A DNA stretch of 64,000 nt from Sorex araneus. Taxonomy: Eukaryota > Chordata > Mammalia > Eulipotyphla > Soricidae. Made by a program: the position numbers and the translations under genes. A model generated the notes under the pieces. It was not told where the DNA came from. It saw nothing but the letters and a program-made list of their open reading frames with translations, and made no database searches. The stretch's first letter is position 1, and every line of letters begins with the position of its first letter. This document shows positions 34,473 through 43,834 of the stretch, piece by piece. The stretch spans positions 80,375,994 through 80,439,993 of the forward strand of contig NC_073313.1 in the NCBI RefSeq assembly GCF_027595985.1. Direction: 5' to 3'.

Positions 34473-35110
34473 GTAGGGTGAGAAGATGGGGGTAGAAGCG
34501 GTCCTCAAGCAAAAAATCTAGAAAATGTGGAGAAAAAATGTTTTATATTTCCCACAGTGATTACAAAAATTTAGCCAAAAACTAGCACACTGTCTGAATG
34601 TTTTGGAATAATAATCACAGTAGAAAATAATGACAGTTAACAATAATGGTATCTTGGAAAGAACTTCACAATAATTTTTAGAAGCAAGATAGTGTATAGA
34701 TAAATACAACATTAAAAATTATTTGCATTTAAGTATATGAGGAGGAACAGTGTAAACAAAATTCCATAATTTCTTTGTGGTTATCTAAGGTACGGGATAT
34801 CAGGTTACCTTTTCCCCATATTTTAATATTCCACACCATTTTAATGAGGTAACTAGAATTTTCCAAACAAGAGTAACATTGCCCCCTAGTGGCTTATTTA
34901 GTAATTGCCTGTTTTTAGTCTGAGAACCAATGTTATGGCTGTAAGCTTTATTTCCAAGTGGAATTTCAAGATGGATTTTTGTAGACTCATAGGCCCTTTG
35001 ATAATACAAGAAGCTGCCTCCTAGAGAAATGGTCTTATGGAAACTTGTTTGTCACTATTATGTGACAAAAGAAGTCCTGAAGGTTTAGATTTTAAATTTT
35101 CTTTTATTTG
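34473..35110. other. Low-repeat sequence containing a CTCF-like motif
   Basis: No repeat recognised apart from the motif listed at 34878-34896. One of the few stretches that looks like old unique sequence. Confidence 0.4.
34878..34896 (-). promoter_or_regulatory. CTCF-like binding motif
   Basis: The minus strand reads CCACTAGGGGGCAATG, matching the core CTCF pattern CCASYAGRKGGC at every defined position. It sits in non-repeat sequence. Occupancy is not known. Confidence 0.5.
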
Positions 35111-35287
35111 AATTTTTTCTTTTGGTTTTTGAGCTCTGGAGTACCAGGTGGGGAGTAGCCCCAAAGAACCACCAGGTGTGACCCTCAAACAAACAAACAA
35201 AAAGCCCACAAAACATGTTGCTTCTCTTTCAGAATATGGTTACCATAAGACAAAGGCCAATAATGACACATCTTATAAAAAATACGG

Positions 35288-35440
35288 AGTCCAGCTGGAG
35301 AGATAGCATAATGCTGTAAGTGCATATTTTGCATACAGGAGGCCTGTGTTTGATCCCTAGAACTGAATGGTCCCCAAGCACTGCTGGGAGGAACTCTCGA
35401 GCACATTGCCAAAATTAGTCACCACTTCCCTGGCCATTTC
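35288..35440 (+). mobile_element. Degraded SINE-A
   Basis: CCAGCTGGAGAGATAGCATA head, GTTTGATCCCTAGAACTG B box. Confidence 0.75.
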
Positions 35441-35550
35441 CTTCATCCCCAGCACTGTCAAGTATGCTACAAAAAAAAGAGAGAGAGAAATGGAGTGATT
35501 ATTTCATTGTTGTATCACTGTTGATACTTAAAAGTTTGTTATATCACTGT

Positions 35551-35726
35551 CTTTTTTTTTTTTGCTTTTTGGGTCACACCCAGCAATGCTCAGGGCTTAC
35601 TCCTGGCTCTGTATTCAGGAATTACTCCTGGCAGTGCTAGGGGGACCATATGGAATGCTGGGGATCGAACCCAAGTCAGCCTGGTGCAAGGCAAATGCCT
35701 TACCTGCTGTACTATCGTACAAGCCC
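35551..35726 (-). mobile_element. SINE-A with TSD
   Basis: Reversed; exact TSD TGTTATATCACTGT at 35537-35550 and 35727-35740. Confidence 0.97.
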
Positions 35727-35991
35727 TGTTATATCACTGTTGGTATTAAAAATTTGTCAGTGGTCTTGGAGTTGTGTGCATGAAAAACCATCATTAACAA
35801 TATTTAAATCACAAAATCTCAATAAAATTTTTGATAAAATTAAAAGGTTTCCTGAATTAAATTTCTATTTCTGATTCCATTGAACACATGATTTTACTTT
35901 TTTCCTTAGCTTTGGTGCCAGGGTCTCATCTATGCTGACTGTGAACTGAATGCACATCAAATTGCACATGTGCAAATAAATATTAGCTTTT

Positions 35992-36148
35992 TTTGGTTTT
36001 TGGGTCACACCAGGCAATGCACAGGGCTCATGCACTCAGGAATTACTCCTGGTGGTGCTCAGGGGACTATATGGGATGCTGGGAATCGAACCCGGGTCGG
36101 CCGCGTGTAAGGTAAATGCCCTACCCTCTGTGCTATCACTCCAGCCCC
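35992..36148 (-). mobile_element. SINE-A with TSD
   Basis: Reversed with a 17-bp internal deletion; exact TSD AATATTAGCTTTT at 35979-35991 and 36149-36161. Confidence 0.97.
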
Positions 36149-36199
36149 AATATTAGCTTTTCTGATCAAAAATACAAATATAAGAAGTGTTATAAGAGA

Positions 36200-37148
36200 A
36201 TCCAAAAGAACAAAAGCAACCACCGTTGGAGAGGATGTGAGGAGAAAGGGACCCTTCTACAGTGCTGGTGGGAATGCCAACTGGTTCAGCCCTTTTGGAA
36301 ATCAATATGGACGATTCTCAAAAAATTAGAAATTGAGCTCCCATTTGACCCAGCAATACCACTGCTGGGCATATATCCCAGAGAAGCAAAAAAGTATAGT
36401 CGAAAATTACATCTGCACTTATATGTTCATCGCAGCACTATTTACAATAGCCAGAATCTGGAAAAAAATTGAGTGCCCTAGAACAGATGACTGGTTGAAG
36501 AAATTTTGGTACATTTATACAATGGAATACTATGCAGCTGTTAGAAAAAAATGAGGTCATGAACTTTGCATATAAGTGGATCAGCATGGAAAGTATCATG
36601 CTAAGTGAAATGAGTCAGAAAGAGAGAGACATACATAGAATGATTGCACTCATCTGTGGAATATAGAATAACAGAGTAGGAGAGTAACACCCAAGAATAG
36701 TAGAAATAAGTACCAGGAGGTTGACTCCATGGCTTGGAAGCTGGCCTCACATTCTGGGGAGAGGGCAGCTCAGATAGAGAGGGAACACCAAGTAAAATGT
36801 GGTTGGAGGCCACGCAGGGTGGGGGGGAAAGGGTGATGTGGGCTGAATGTAGACTAGAGACTGAACACAATGACCACTCAACACTCCTATTGCAAATCAC
36901 AATACCTAATTAGAGAGAGAGAGAGAACAAAAGGGAATACCCTGCCACAGTGGCAGGGTGGGGTGGGGGAAGATGGGATTGGGGGGGTGGGAGGGATGCT
37001 GGGTTTATTTGTGGTGGAGAATGGGCACTGGTGAAGGGATGCGTTCTCGAACATTGTATGAGGGAAACATGAGCACGAAAATGTATAAATCTGCAACTGT
37101 ACCCCTCACGGTGATTCACTAATTGAAAAATAAATAAATTTAAAAAAA
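36200..37148 (+). mobile_element. 5'-truncated L1, ORF2 C-terminus and 3' UTR
   Basis: About 950 bp. From 36228 it encodes the end of L1 ORF2 almost intact: the W-rich CWWECQLVQPFWKSIW block, [20 protein letters not shown], and MEYYAAVRKK. A frameshift near 36470 splits it. The 3' UTR follows with a G-rich tract (36955-36998) and ends CACGGTGATTCACTAATTG plus an A-rich tail. Imperfect TSD AAGTGTTATAAGAGA / AAGTGTTAGGAGAGA (about 36185 and 37150). The best reference here for the resident L1 3' end. Confidence 0.95.
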
Positions 37149-37189
37149 AAGTGTTAGGAGAGATTAAATAGGATCTCCAAGAGAATTTA

Positions 37190-37223
37190 TGTATGTATGT
37201 ATGTATGTATGTATGTATGTATG
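37190..37223. repeat. (ATGT)n microsatellite
   Basis: Eight perfect GTAT units abutting the 3' end of a reversed SINE. Confidence 0.97.
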
Positions 37224-37376
37224 GTTTGGGTGCCACACCTGGCTCAGGGATTACTCTTGTTTTTTCATTCAGGGATCAATCCTGGCAGGGTTAAAGGGGA
37301 AAGGAGCATATGGGATGATGGGATTGAACCCTGGCAAGGCAAATGTCCTACCTACTGTACTATCATTCCAGCCCCA
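37224..37376 (-). mobile_element. SINE-A, diverged
   Basis: GGGTGCCACACCTGGCTCAG start and ACTATCATTCCAGCCCC end. Confidence 0.9.
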
Positions 37377-37521
37377 TGGGAATTTGTCCATTGAATTTAA
37401 ACACAAGATAAATACAAGGTTTACAACAAAAACCTCAAAACCAGCCAAACAAAAATACCCTGTTTGCATTACATTACACACTGTAAATAGAAGGGAAATA
37501 AATTTTTTAAAAAACCGACAT

Positions 37522-37790
37522 TATCAGGGCTTGAAAGATAATAGAAAGATTGGGCTGGAATGATAGCACAGCGGGTAGGGCGTTTGCCTTGCACCTAGCC
37601 GACCCGTGTTCAATTTCCAGCATCCCATATGGTCCCCTGAGCACCACCAGGAGTAACTCCTGAGTCCAGAGCCAGGAGTAACCCCTGTGCATCGCCAGGT
37701 GTGACCCCAAAAAGCAAAAAAAAAAGGATAATAGAAAGATTAAAGTGCTTCCCTTGCATTTGGCTAACCCTGGTTTTCTCCTTGTTATTG
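37522..37790 (+). mobile_element. Old SINE-A interrupted by a young SINE-A
   Basis: The old head GGGCTTGAAAGATAATAG continues after the insertion as AAGTGCTTCCCTTGCATTTG, showing a SINE-in-SINE insertion. Confidence 0.7.
37552..37726 (+). mobile_element. SINE-A with TSD, near consensus
   Basis: Exact TSD GATAATAGAAAGATT at 37537-37551 and 37727-37741. Confidence 0.97.
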
Positions 37791-37940
37791 TTTTCAGGCC
37801 TTCACTGGTGGTGTTCAGATCTACTACTAGCTCAGTTTTTGATGGTGCTCAAAGAACCACAAAGTTCCCAGGATCAAAGCCAGGCATCCAGCTTGCAAAG
37901 CATGTACCTTGCATCTTGAGCCAATTGAGTTTTTGCTCTG
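37790..37940 (-). mobile_element. Degraded SINE-A
   Basis: GGTGGTGTTCAGATCTACTA and CCAGGATCAAAGCCAGGC positions fit a reversed old copy. Confidence 0.5.
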
Positions 37941-37962
37941 ACCCATGAGAAGAGATTTTTTA

Positions 37963-38132
37963 GATTTCTTTTTTTAAAAAAAATTGTAATGGACCCCGTG
38001 AGGTGAAGTTATAGACTTACAAACTTTCGTGGTTACGTTTCAGTCATGCAATGCTCAGCACCCATCCCTCCACCAGTGCCCATTCTACACCACTAATGAT
38101 CCCAGTGTGCCTCCCCCCCACCTGATCCCCAG
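37963..38132 (-). mobile_element. L1 3' end only, with TSD
   Basis: Reversed (CCATCCCTCCACCAGTGCCC); TSD GAAGAGATTTTTTA at 37949-37962 and 38133-38146. Confidence 0.9.
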
Positions 38133-38244
38133 GAAGAGATTTTTTAATTAAAAAATGTATTGAAACAGTTGTTAAGTAAAAAGGAGAATAGAAACCAGTT
38201 TATATAGCTATGTATCATATAGGTATGAAAAAGGACATAAGAGG

Positions 38245-38395
38245 AGGCTCATGGATGTGGTTTGTGTGGTCCATCATATGTCTTGCATGTATAAGGCCCT
38301 GGGAGCATTCTCAGTCACTTCATATGCCTCTTGAACACTGCTGGGTTTAGCCCTGGTAGCCCAGAGAACCATAAGTTATGTCCCCCTACTGCCAA
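38245..38395 (+). mobile_element. Degraded SINE-A
   Basis: CATATGTCTTGCATGTATAA and GAACACTGCTGGGTTTAGCC positions align loosely. Confidence 0.5.
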
Positions 38396-38754
38396 GGACA
38401 TGAAGGTATGCAATATAAACAGGTTTATAATAAAATTATGACCTGGGTGAAATGAACAAATTTTTCAAAAAAGTGTCATTGTAGAAACTCCTAAGAATTG
38501 CCATAAAACATGAACAAAATCCTTGCATCCTCCCAAACAAGCAGAGCAGAGGAAGATCAAAGGAAGACAAGTCATTCGAAATCTTTGAAACAGTTGTCGG
38601 TGAACAAGCCTGTAGAGCATGTGGGAAGCCCTGAGACCAGAATACTGAGGAATCCCTTGTGCAGGATGTTCATTGTCTGATACAGGTTTCCTGAACCGGA
38701 AATCGGGGCAGCTATAGAGATCAACTTCTGAGCTCTAGGTATATAGGATGATTG
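38396..38754. other. Low-repeat sequence
   Basis: Nothing recognised. Confidence 0.45.
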
Positions 38755-38862
38755 TATCTCTGGTTTTATTGGCTAATTTATGTCCTTCAAAATGCATATG
38801 TCGAAGTCTTCATCCTCTGAGAACAGTAACTATATTTGGAAACAGTCTCGAAAGAGGTGATT
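38755..38862 (+). mobile_element. MaLR/MLT1-like LTR fragment
   Basis: TATGTCGAAGTCTTCATCC, AACTATATTTGGAAACAG and AAAGAGGTGATTAACGG match the same conserved blocks as 13660-13850. Confidence 0.45.
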
Positions 38863-38864
38863 AA

Positions 38865-39005
38865 CGGAGCTACATGGGCTGTAGCTACATGTTTTGTGTG
38901 CAGGGAACTGGGTATTTGATTCCAAGCACTGTTGAAAAACCTCCAAGCACTGAGCTGGGGGAGAGTAGCCCTCTAAGCACTGCTCAATGTGACTCTCCTC
39001 TAAAA
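38865..39005 (+). mobile_element. Degraded SINE-A
   Basis: GGGTATTTGATTCCAAGCAC B-box region and CCAAGCACTGAGCTGGGG body. Confidence 0.6.
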
Positions 39006-39021
39006 ATATAATCGAATAAAA

Positions 39022-39108
39022 AGCCAGAGATGTAGCTCAGTGTATTGCACTTGCATGGTAGGTATGAGGCCTTGGCTTCAATCCCCAGCACCACCAGGAA
39101 AAAAAATG
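39022..39108 (+). mobile_element. tRNA-Ala-like short SINE
   Basis: AGATGTAGCTCAGTGTATTG (A box) and GGCTTCAATCCCCAGCACCA (B box) with an A-run at the end. It differs from the SINE-A head and resembles a tRNA-Ala retropseudogene. Confidence 0.65.
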
Positions 39109-39172
39109 CCATATGAAACATAAGTATGCTTTTAAAAAAGAAAAAGAGGTAATGAAGTATAATGAGGCAATG

Positions 39173-39325
39173 TAGCACTGTCATCCCATTGTACATCGAT
39201 TTGCTCAAGCAGGCACCAGTAACGTCTCTATTGTGAGACTTATTACTGTTTTTGGCATATCAATACGCCATGGGGAGCTTGTCAGGCTCTGCCATGTGGG
39301 CGGAATACTCTCTGTAGCTAGGTAC
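39173..39325 (-). mobile_element. SINE-B, 3' part
   Basis: GCACTGTCATCCCATTGTAC to GTGGGCGGAATACTCTCTGT; head half missing. Confidence 0.9.
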
Positions 39326-39924
39326 TATATGTCTCTGATCACATCATGGCATATTAATAATGCAGATACAGCTAAACCCAATGTGATTGTTATTATACAG
39401 AGGGAAGATCATGTGAAGACACAAGGAAAAAATGGTTCTTTGTAAGCCAAGGAGAAATCCTCTGAAAGAGCCAACCTTTTTGCCACCTTGATCTCAGTCT
39501 TATAAACTCCAGAGCTAAGAAAATAAAGTTCGGGTTTTGAATTTGCCAGCCTGTGGTACTTGGTGATTACTTGGATTCTATAATCAACATAGGAAGAAGA
39601 GTGAGAGTACCAAAGTAATTCATGCATTTGATAGAGTGAGTGCCGTCACCTGACCCATTTCCACCATAGATTTAGAATAGGAATTAAATGTACTGCCCTT
39701 TCTCTCAGATCTATTCTCTAGGGATTGTGGAACTAAAATCTTCTGGAGGATGGGTAATAATGATACTTGTCCCATCTGGCTAAGAGCTATTAAAGCTCAG
39801 GCTGACTTCTCCCAGTCCCTTTTAAGAACACTCGTAATTGAACAGGAGCAGTGGACATGATTTTGAGTCCTTTATTTTCTATGTACCGTTGCTGCCTTTA
39901 AATAAAAACAGCTAGCTAATGTTG
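39326..39924. other. Low-repeat sequence
   Basis: Nothing recognised. Confidence 0.45.
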
Positions 39925-40335
39925 CAGCCAAATGAGTTTATTTAGAAATAGAGGAATTGCAATTCAGGAAATGCATCGTATGATAGACTGTAAGTCAATT
40001 CAAGAATATAGAAGATTAAAGGAGGTTGCTATGTAGGGGGAGAGATGGAGTGATAGGAGAGACTGTTCTGAGAGTTCATTGAATGAGAGTCCAGGGTAGT
40101 GACAGACTCTCATTGGCTGGGCTCTGGTGCTTCTCATTGGTGGAGCTGTTGCCGTGCACGGTAAATCCTCCTCAGAGCCGTTGAAACTTTCTTGTTAGGA
40201 AGTGTTAGCCTACTTTCTGTAGGGATATGCAACAAAAACAACTACATGCAAATGACGGAGAGTGATACTGTGTGGGAGTTACCTCTACACCGCTTCCTGG
40301 CTCCAGTTTTACTTAGTTTCCTTATTAACTTTTGC
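39925..40335 (-). mobile_element. Candidate LTR, minus orientation
   Basis: On the minus strand two CCAAT boxes (reversed ATTGG at about 40111 and 40137) lie about 170-200 bp upstream of an AATAAA (39937-39942), an LTR-like promoter and poly(A) order. No TSD or termini identified. Confidence 0.4.
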
Positions 40336-40404
40336 CGATAATTTAACATTGTTTGGATGATTCCTCTGAAGGGCTGGTAAATCTTTGAGCTTGCATCTCA
40401 CTGG

Positions 40405-40597
40405 GATTCTTTTTTTGGGGGGTAATAACAGGGGAGAAACCAAGCAGAGCTCAGGAGAGCCAGGGTCACAACTGGCAATACTCAACCCGGAAGTGTAGGT
40501 CTGATGGTGTGGTACTAAGACTTAGTGATGTAGTTTGAGCCCAGTAGCGCTCAGAAGCCTACAGGGCCCCATCTGCCGTGCTGGGGGAGCAGTGGAA
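40405..40597 (-). mobile_element. Degraded SINE-A
   Basis: AGCCAGGGTCACAACTGGCA and following positions fit a reversed old copy. Confidence 0.45.
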
Positions 40598-40682
40598 AGC
40601 ATGGGTTACTGGGGATTGAATTTAGGGCCTTGCACATGCTAAGGTAGCTCTATGACCTGAGCTATTTTCCAGATGCCCCATT
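40598..40682 (-). mobile_element. tRNA-Ala-like short SINE
   Basis: GGGGATTGAATTTAGGGCCT (reversed B box) and AGCTCTATGACCTGAGCTAT (reversed A box). Confidence 0.55.
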
Positions 40683-40694
40683 GAAAATATTTTT

Positions 40695-40812
40695 GCTTTT
40701 ATTTATTTATTTTTGGCTTTAGGTTTGGAGATCATATGGTTCCAGGAATAAAATTCTGCACTTCCACACACAAAGCATGTACTCTAGCTCTTTGAGTGAT
40801 ATCTCTGGCCCT
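40695..40812 (-). mobile_element. Degraded SINE-A
   Basis: GATCATATGGTTCCAGGAAT through GAGTGATATCTCTGGCCC. Confidence 0.6.
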
Positions 40813-41044
40813 TCCTTACATGACCTCTCTAGCATTGTATGACATAAATAAATGGATAAATATACCAAGGTGTATATGACTCTCGGAAGACTCAATTTTA
40901 TTGTCTTATAACCCCAAATAAATATAGTAGAGGTTATCACAATCTCAATGAAATCTTAGTATGTTCATGAAACATACTGTGAAAAGTAAGGGATTATTTG
41001 CACAGACATACAAAAAGCCAAAAAAAAAAAACCCAGAGCACTCT

Positions 41045-41162
41045 TTTTTTTTTTTTTTTGCTTTTAGGGTCACACCTAGCAATGCACAGGAGTTACTCCT
41101 GGCTCTGCACTCAACTATTGCTCCAGCCCCATTCTTCTTCTTCTTTTTCTTTTTTTTTTGCT
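41045..41162 (-). mobile_element. SINE-A, internally deleted, copy 1 of 3
   Basis: The 3' half is joined directly to the head end at CTGCACTCAACTATTGCTCC. Preceded by AAACCCAGAGCACTCT (41029-41044). Confidence 0.9.
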
Positions 41163-41178
41163 AAAACCAGAGCACTCT

Positions 41179-41278
41179 TTTTTTGTTTGTTTTTAGGGTC
41201 ACATCTAGCAATGCACAGGGGTTACTCCTGGCTCTGCACTCAACTATTGCTCCAGCCCCATTCTTTTTTTTTTTTGCT
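41179..41278 (-). mobile_element. SINE-A, internally deleted, copy 2 of 3
   Basis: Same internal deletion junction as copy 1 and the same ATTC...TTTGCT spacer. Preceded by AAAACCAGAGCACTCT (41163-41178). Confidence 0.9.
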
Positions 41279-41294
41279 AAAACCAGAGCACTCT

Positions 41295-41477
41295 TTTTTT
41301 TTTTTTTTTTTTGCTTTTGGGTCACACCCGGCGACGCACAGGGTTTACTCCTGGCTCATGCATTCAGGAATTAATCCTGGCGGTGCTCGGGGGACCATAT
41401 GGGATGCTGGGAATCGAAACCTGGGTTGGACACATGCAAGGCAAATGCCCTACCCTCTGTGCTATCGCTCCAGCCCC
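41295..41477 (-). mobile_element. SINE-A, full length, copy 3 of 3
   Basis: Full body. AAAACCAGAGCACTCT lies on both sides (41279-41294 and 41478-41493). Confidence 0.95.
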
Positions 41478-41584
41478 AAAACCAGAGCACTCTTATCTTG
41501 AATGACTTACACCAGTGGTTTACAACCTTTTTGCCCATTCAGACCTGTGAATAGAGGAGAAATATTTCAGAAATAACACATACA

Positions 41585-41670
41585 TTGGTGCTCAGGACTT
41601 ATTCCTAACTGTTCCCAGGGATCATTCCAGACAGTACTTAGGAGACTGTGTGGTAATAGGGAACTAACAG
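41585..41670 (-). mobile_element. Degraded SINE-A fragment
   Basis: TGGTGCTCAGGACTTATTCC and GGAGACTGTGTGGTAATAGG. Confidence 0.5.
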
Positions 41671-41701
41671 TGATGATTTAAATTTAAAATGATCTAATGT
41701 G

Positions 41702-41853
41702 AAAGGTAAAATTGTAGAGCTTTTAGAAAAATGTCATTATAATCATTTCTTAAGCAGGGGCAAATATTTCTAAAAGCAAAAGGTAAAACTGTAGAGCTTT
41801 TAGGGAAATGCCTTTGTAATCATTTCTTAAACAGGGGCAAACATTTCTCTAAC
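41702..41853 (+). repeat. Diverged tandem duplication, about 76 bp unit
   Basis: AAAGGTAAAATTGTAGAGC at 41702 and AAAGGTAAAACTGTAGAGC at 41778; the units differ at several positions, so this is older than the 34.3-kb duplication. Confidence 0.8.
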
Positions 41854-41940
41854 AGGGCACCAAATGCCCAAATCTTAAAAGAAAAAATATCTCCTCAGGA
41901 AAGGAATAGTCAAGTAGTCAGATCCTTTGTCAGTATTCTT

Positions 41941-42300
41941 TTTTAAAAAGTAAAATGGATTTTATTTGGAGGCTTTTAGAAAGGGGAAGGAGGGGGAGAA
42001 AGTGAGAGAGAGAGAGAGAGTAACGTGCTAAAGAGAGAATACAGGCTTCCCCAGAGACTGAGGCAGCCCCTGCACACATCCCAGCATTAAATATGAAAGC
42101 GTGAAAGTACACATCTCAAGAGGGAGATGCAGGCAACACATGTGCTCGGCCACATGGGCACAAGCAGCACTTGGGCTAGGGCAGCATATGTGCGCTGCCT
42201 TTGTTCAAGGTGGCTTTTATAGGGTTTTCCCAACCAGCCCCCATGTGGGGCTTCTATCTAGGTAAAAGTTTGTTGCTAGGGAGGTTGCCAAAAGGAGTGG
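41941..42300 (-). mobile_element. LTR, minus orientation
   Basis: AATAAA on the minus strand (reversed in GGATTTTATTTGGAGGC near 41957) and a TATA box (reversed GGCTTTTATAGGG near 42212) about 255 bp upstream of it. Shares long blocks with 15575-15910. No internal viral sequence adjoins. Outer limits uncertain. Confidence 0.7.
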
Positions 42301-42546
42301 TCAAAGGCCTTCTTTGAAATTCTTTGAAATCCCTTTCCTGGTCTTTTGTTCTGTTACATCAACACTTGCATTAATCTCAGAAAGTTTCTTGTTGTCACAC
42401 CCACCAACACAGGGGAATTCTCGATGTGGAGTGGGGTTGAGTGCAGTTGGAGCTTCTCTCCAGCATAGAGACCTCACTGCTGAAAGATAAATCTGCAAGG
42501 GAACTACCGAAGTGTGAAGCACTGCCTTGGAAATAGCTTCAATTGA
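42301..42546. other. Low-repeat sequence or LTR remainder
   Basis: Follows the LTR; could be the U3 5' part, but it does not match 15910-16150. Confidence 0.3.
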
Positions 42547-42557
42547 AAGAGACTTCT

Positions 42558-42792
42558 GAGCGGGTAGAGCGTTTGCCTTGCACGCGACCGACCAGGGTTT
42601 GATTCTTTCATCCCTCTCAGAGAGCCCCGCAAGCTACTGAGAGTATCTCGCCCTCACAGCAGAGCCTGGCAAGCTCCCTGTGGCATATTCGATAGGGCAA
42701 AAACGGTAACAACAAGTCTCACAATGGAGACATTACTGGTGCCTGCTGGAGCAAATCGATGAGCAACGGGATGACAGTGACAGTGACAGTGG
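42558..42792 (+). mobile_element. SINE-B, slightly 5'-truncated, with TSD
   Basis: TSD AAGAGACTTCT at 42547-42557 and 42793-42803. Starts at GAGCGGGTAGAGCGTTTGCC, so about 20 head bases are missing. Tail GACAGTGACAGTGACAGTG. Confidence 0.95.
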
Positions 42793-43029
42793 AAGAGACT
42801 TCTAAAGTACTTGGCACCAGGCCAAAGGTCAGTATCAGAAATGACACCTGTGTTAGCCCTAAAGCCTAAAAGAGAAGAATAATTTCTCCTCAGTTTACTA
42901 TTCTCCCCAAAGCCCACCCTTTAGTTTGCAAATAAGATGGAGTATGCTTGCTTCAGCGGATCATCCCCAGAGGGAATTTTATTGTTCAGTCTGGTGCCCA
43001 TTGGTCTGTAGCCCACCCTTTCTTTCCTC

Positions 43030-43128
43030 ATTCTTAGTATTCGCAGTTTCAGGGATCAAACCCAGGGCCTTAGACATGCAAGGCAGACGATCTGCCATTG
43101 AGCTACATCCCCAGTACTTTCTCTCTAA
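43030..43128 (-). mobile_element. tRNA-Ala-like short SINE
   Basis: Reversed: GGGATCAAACCCAGGGCCTT (B box) and CCATTGAGCTACATCCCCAG (A box and 5' end). Clearest copy of this group. Confidence 0.7.
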
Positions 43129-43179
43129 AAGCCTTTTGTGTAACCATCTAGATAAGATGGTTGCTTTGAAAACATGATT

Positions 43180-43312
43180 CTGCCATTGTCCAATCTGCCA
43201 GCCTGCTGTCAGTAAAGCTCTTTCTCAAACTATCATCTTGTCTCCTTTGGTTGGCTCTTGCTTGAGTGGTGGTGGAACCAAACCTTTGGTGGTTTAGGTT
43301 ACATACTGAACC
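43180..43312 (+). mobile_element. Possible LTR 3' fragment
   Basis: GTCAGTAAAGCTCTTTCTC followed by GTCTCCTTTGGTTGGCTC and ending GGTTTAGGTTACA resembles the poly(A)/R-U5 end of a gammaretrovirus-like LTR. No 5' part or TSD seen. Confidence 0.3.
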
Positions 43313-43382
43313 CTGGTTAGTGGGATGTTCAGAACTCTAGGTACCCTGATTCTATAACCTTATTCTTAAAAATATCTGAACA

Positions 43383-43545
43383 GGGCCTAGAGAGATAGTA
43401 AAGGAGGCAGGATGCTTGCCTTGCATGTTACCAAAGATTATTTGTTCCCTGCCAATACATATGATTCCCTAAGCCTTGCCTGAGCACATAGCCAGGAACA
43501 GTCCCTAGACACCCATTAATGTCACCCCCACCCCAAATCTGAACA
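43383..43545 (+). mobile_element. Degraded SINE-A
   Basis: AGGGCCTAGAGAGATAGTAA head; CCTGAGCACATAGCCAGGAA body. Confidence 0.75.
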
Positions 43546-43834
43546 AAGGTGAAGAGATTATAAAATAGCTAAGTGGCAGGCATCTTTTCAGTGGTCTCTC
43601 ACAATTTCCCCAGGAGATGGGGATTGCAGGTCAGTCTTCTTAGAAGCAGAATCTGAGGTCAAATTCCTGAGGTGAACTTTGCCCATTCCCCACTAATAAC
43701 AGATCAAGGGAGCGGGTAACGGATACTTGCTCAGGCTAGCCAAACGGTGTCTCTGGCTTTGCATACCATAGGCCAGGGTCACAGCTCAAAAGCAGGCCAA
43801 GTTTCCTTTTGCACAACTAGTTAGAAGAGAGACC

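Noticed and set aside
36116..36554. ORFs resembling reverse transcriptase C-termini as a host gene
   Set aside because: They are the frameshifted end of L1 ORF2 in a 5'-truncated insertion and are annotated as a mobile element.
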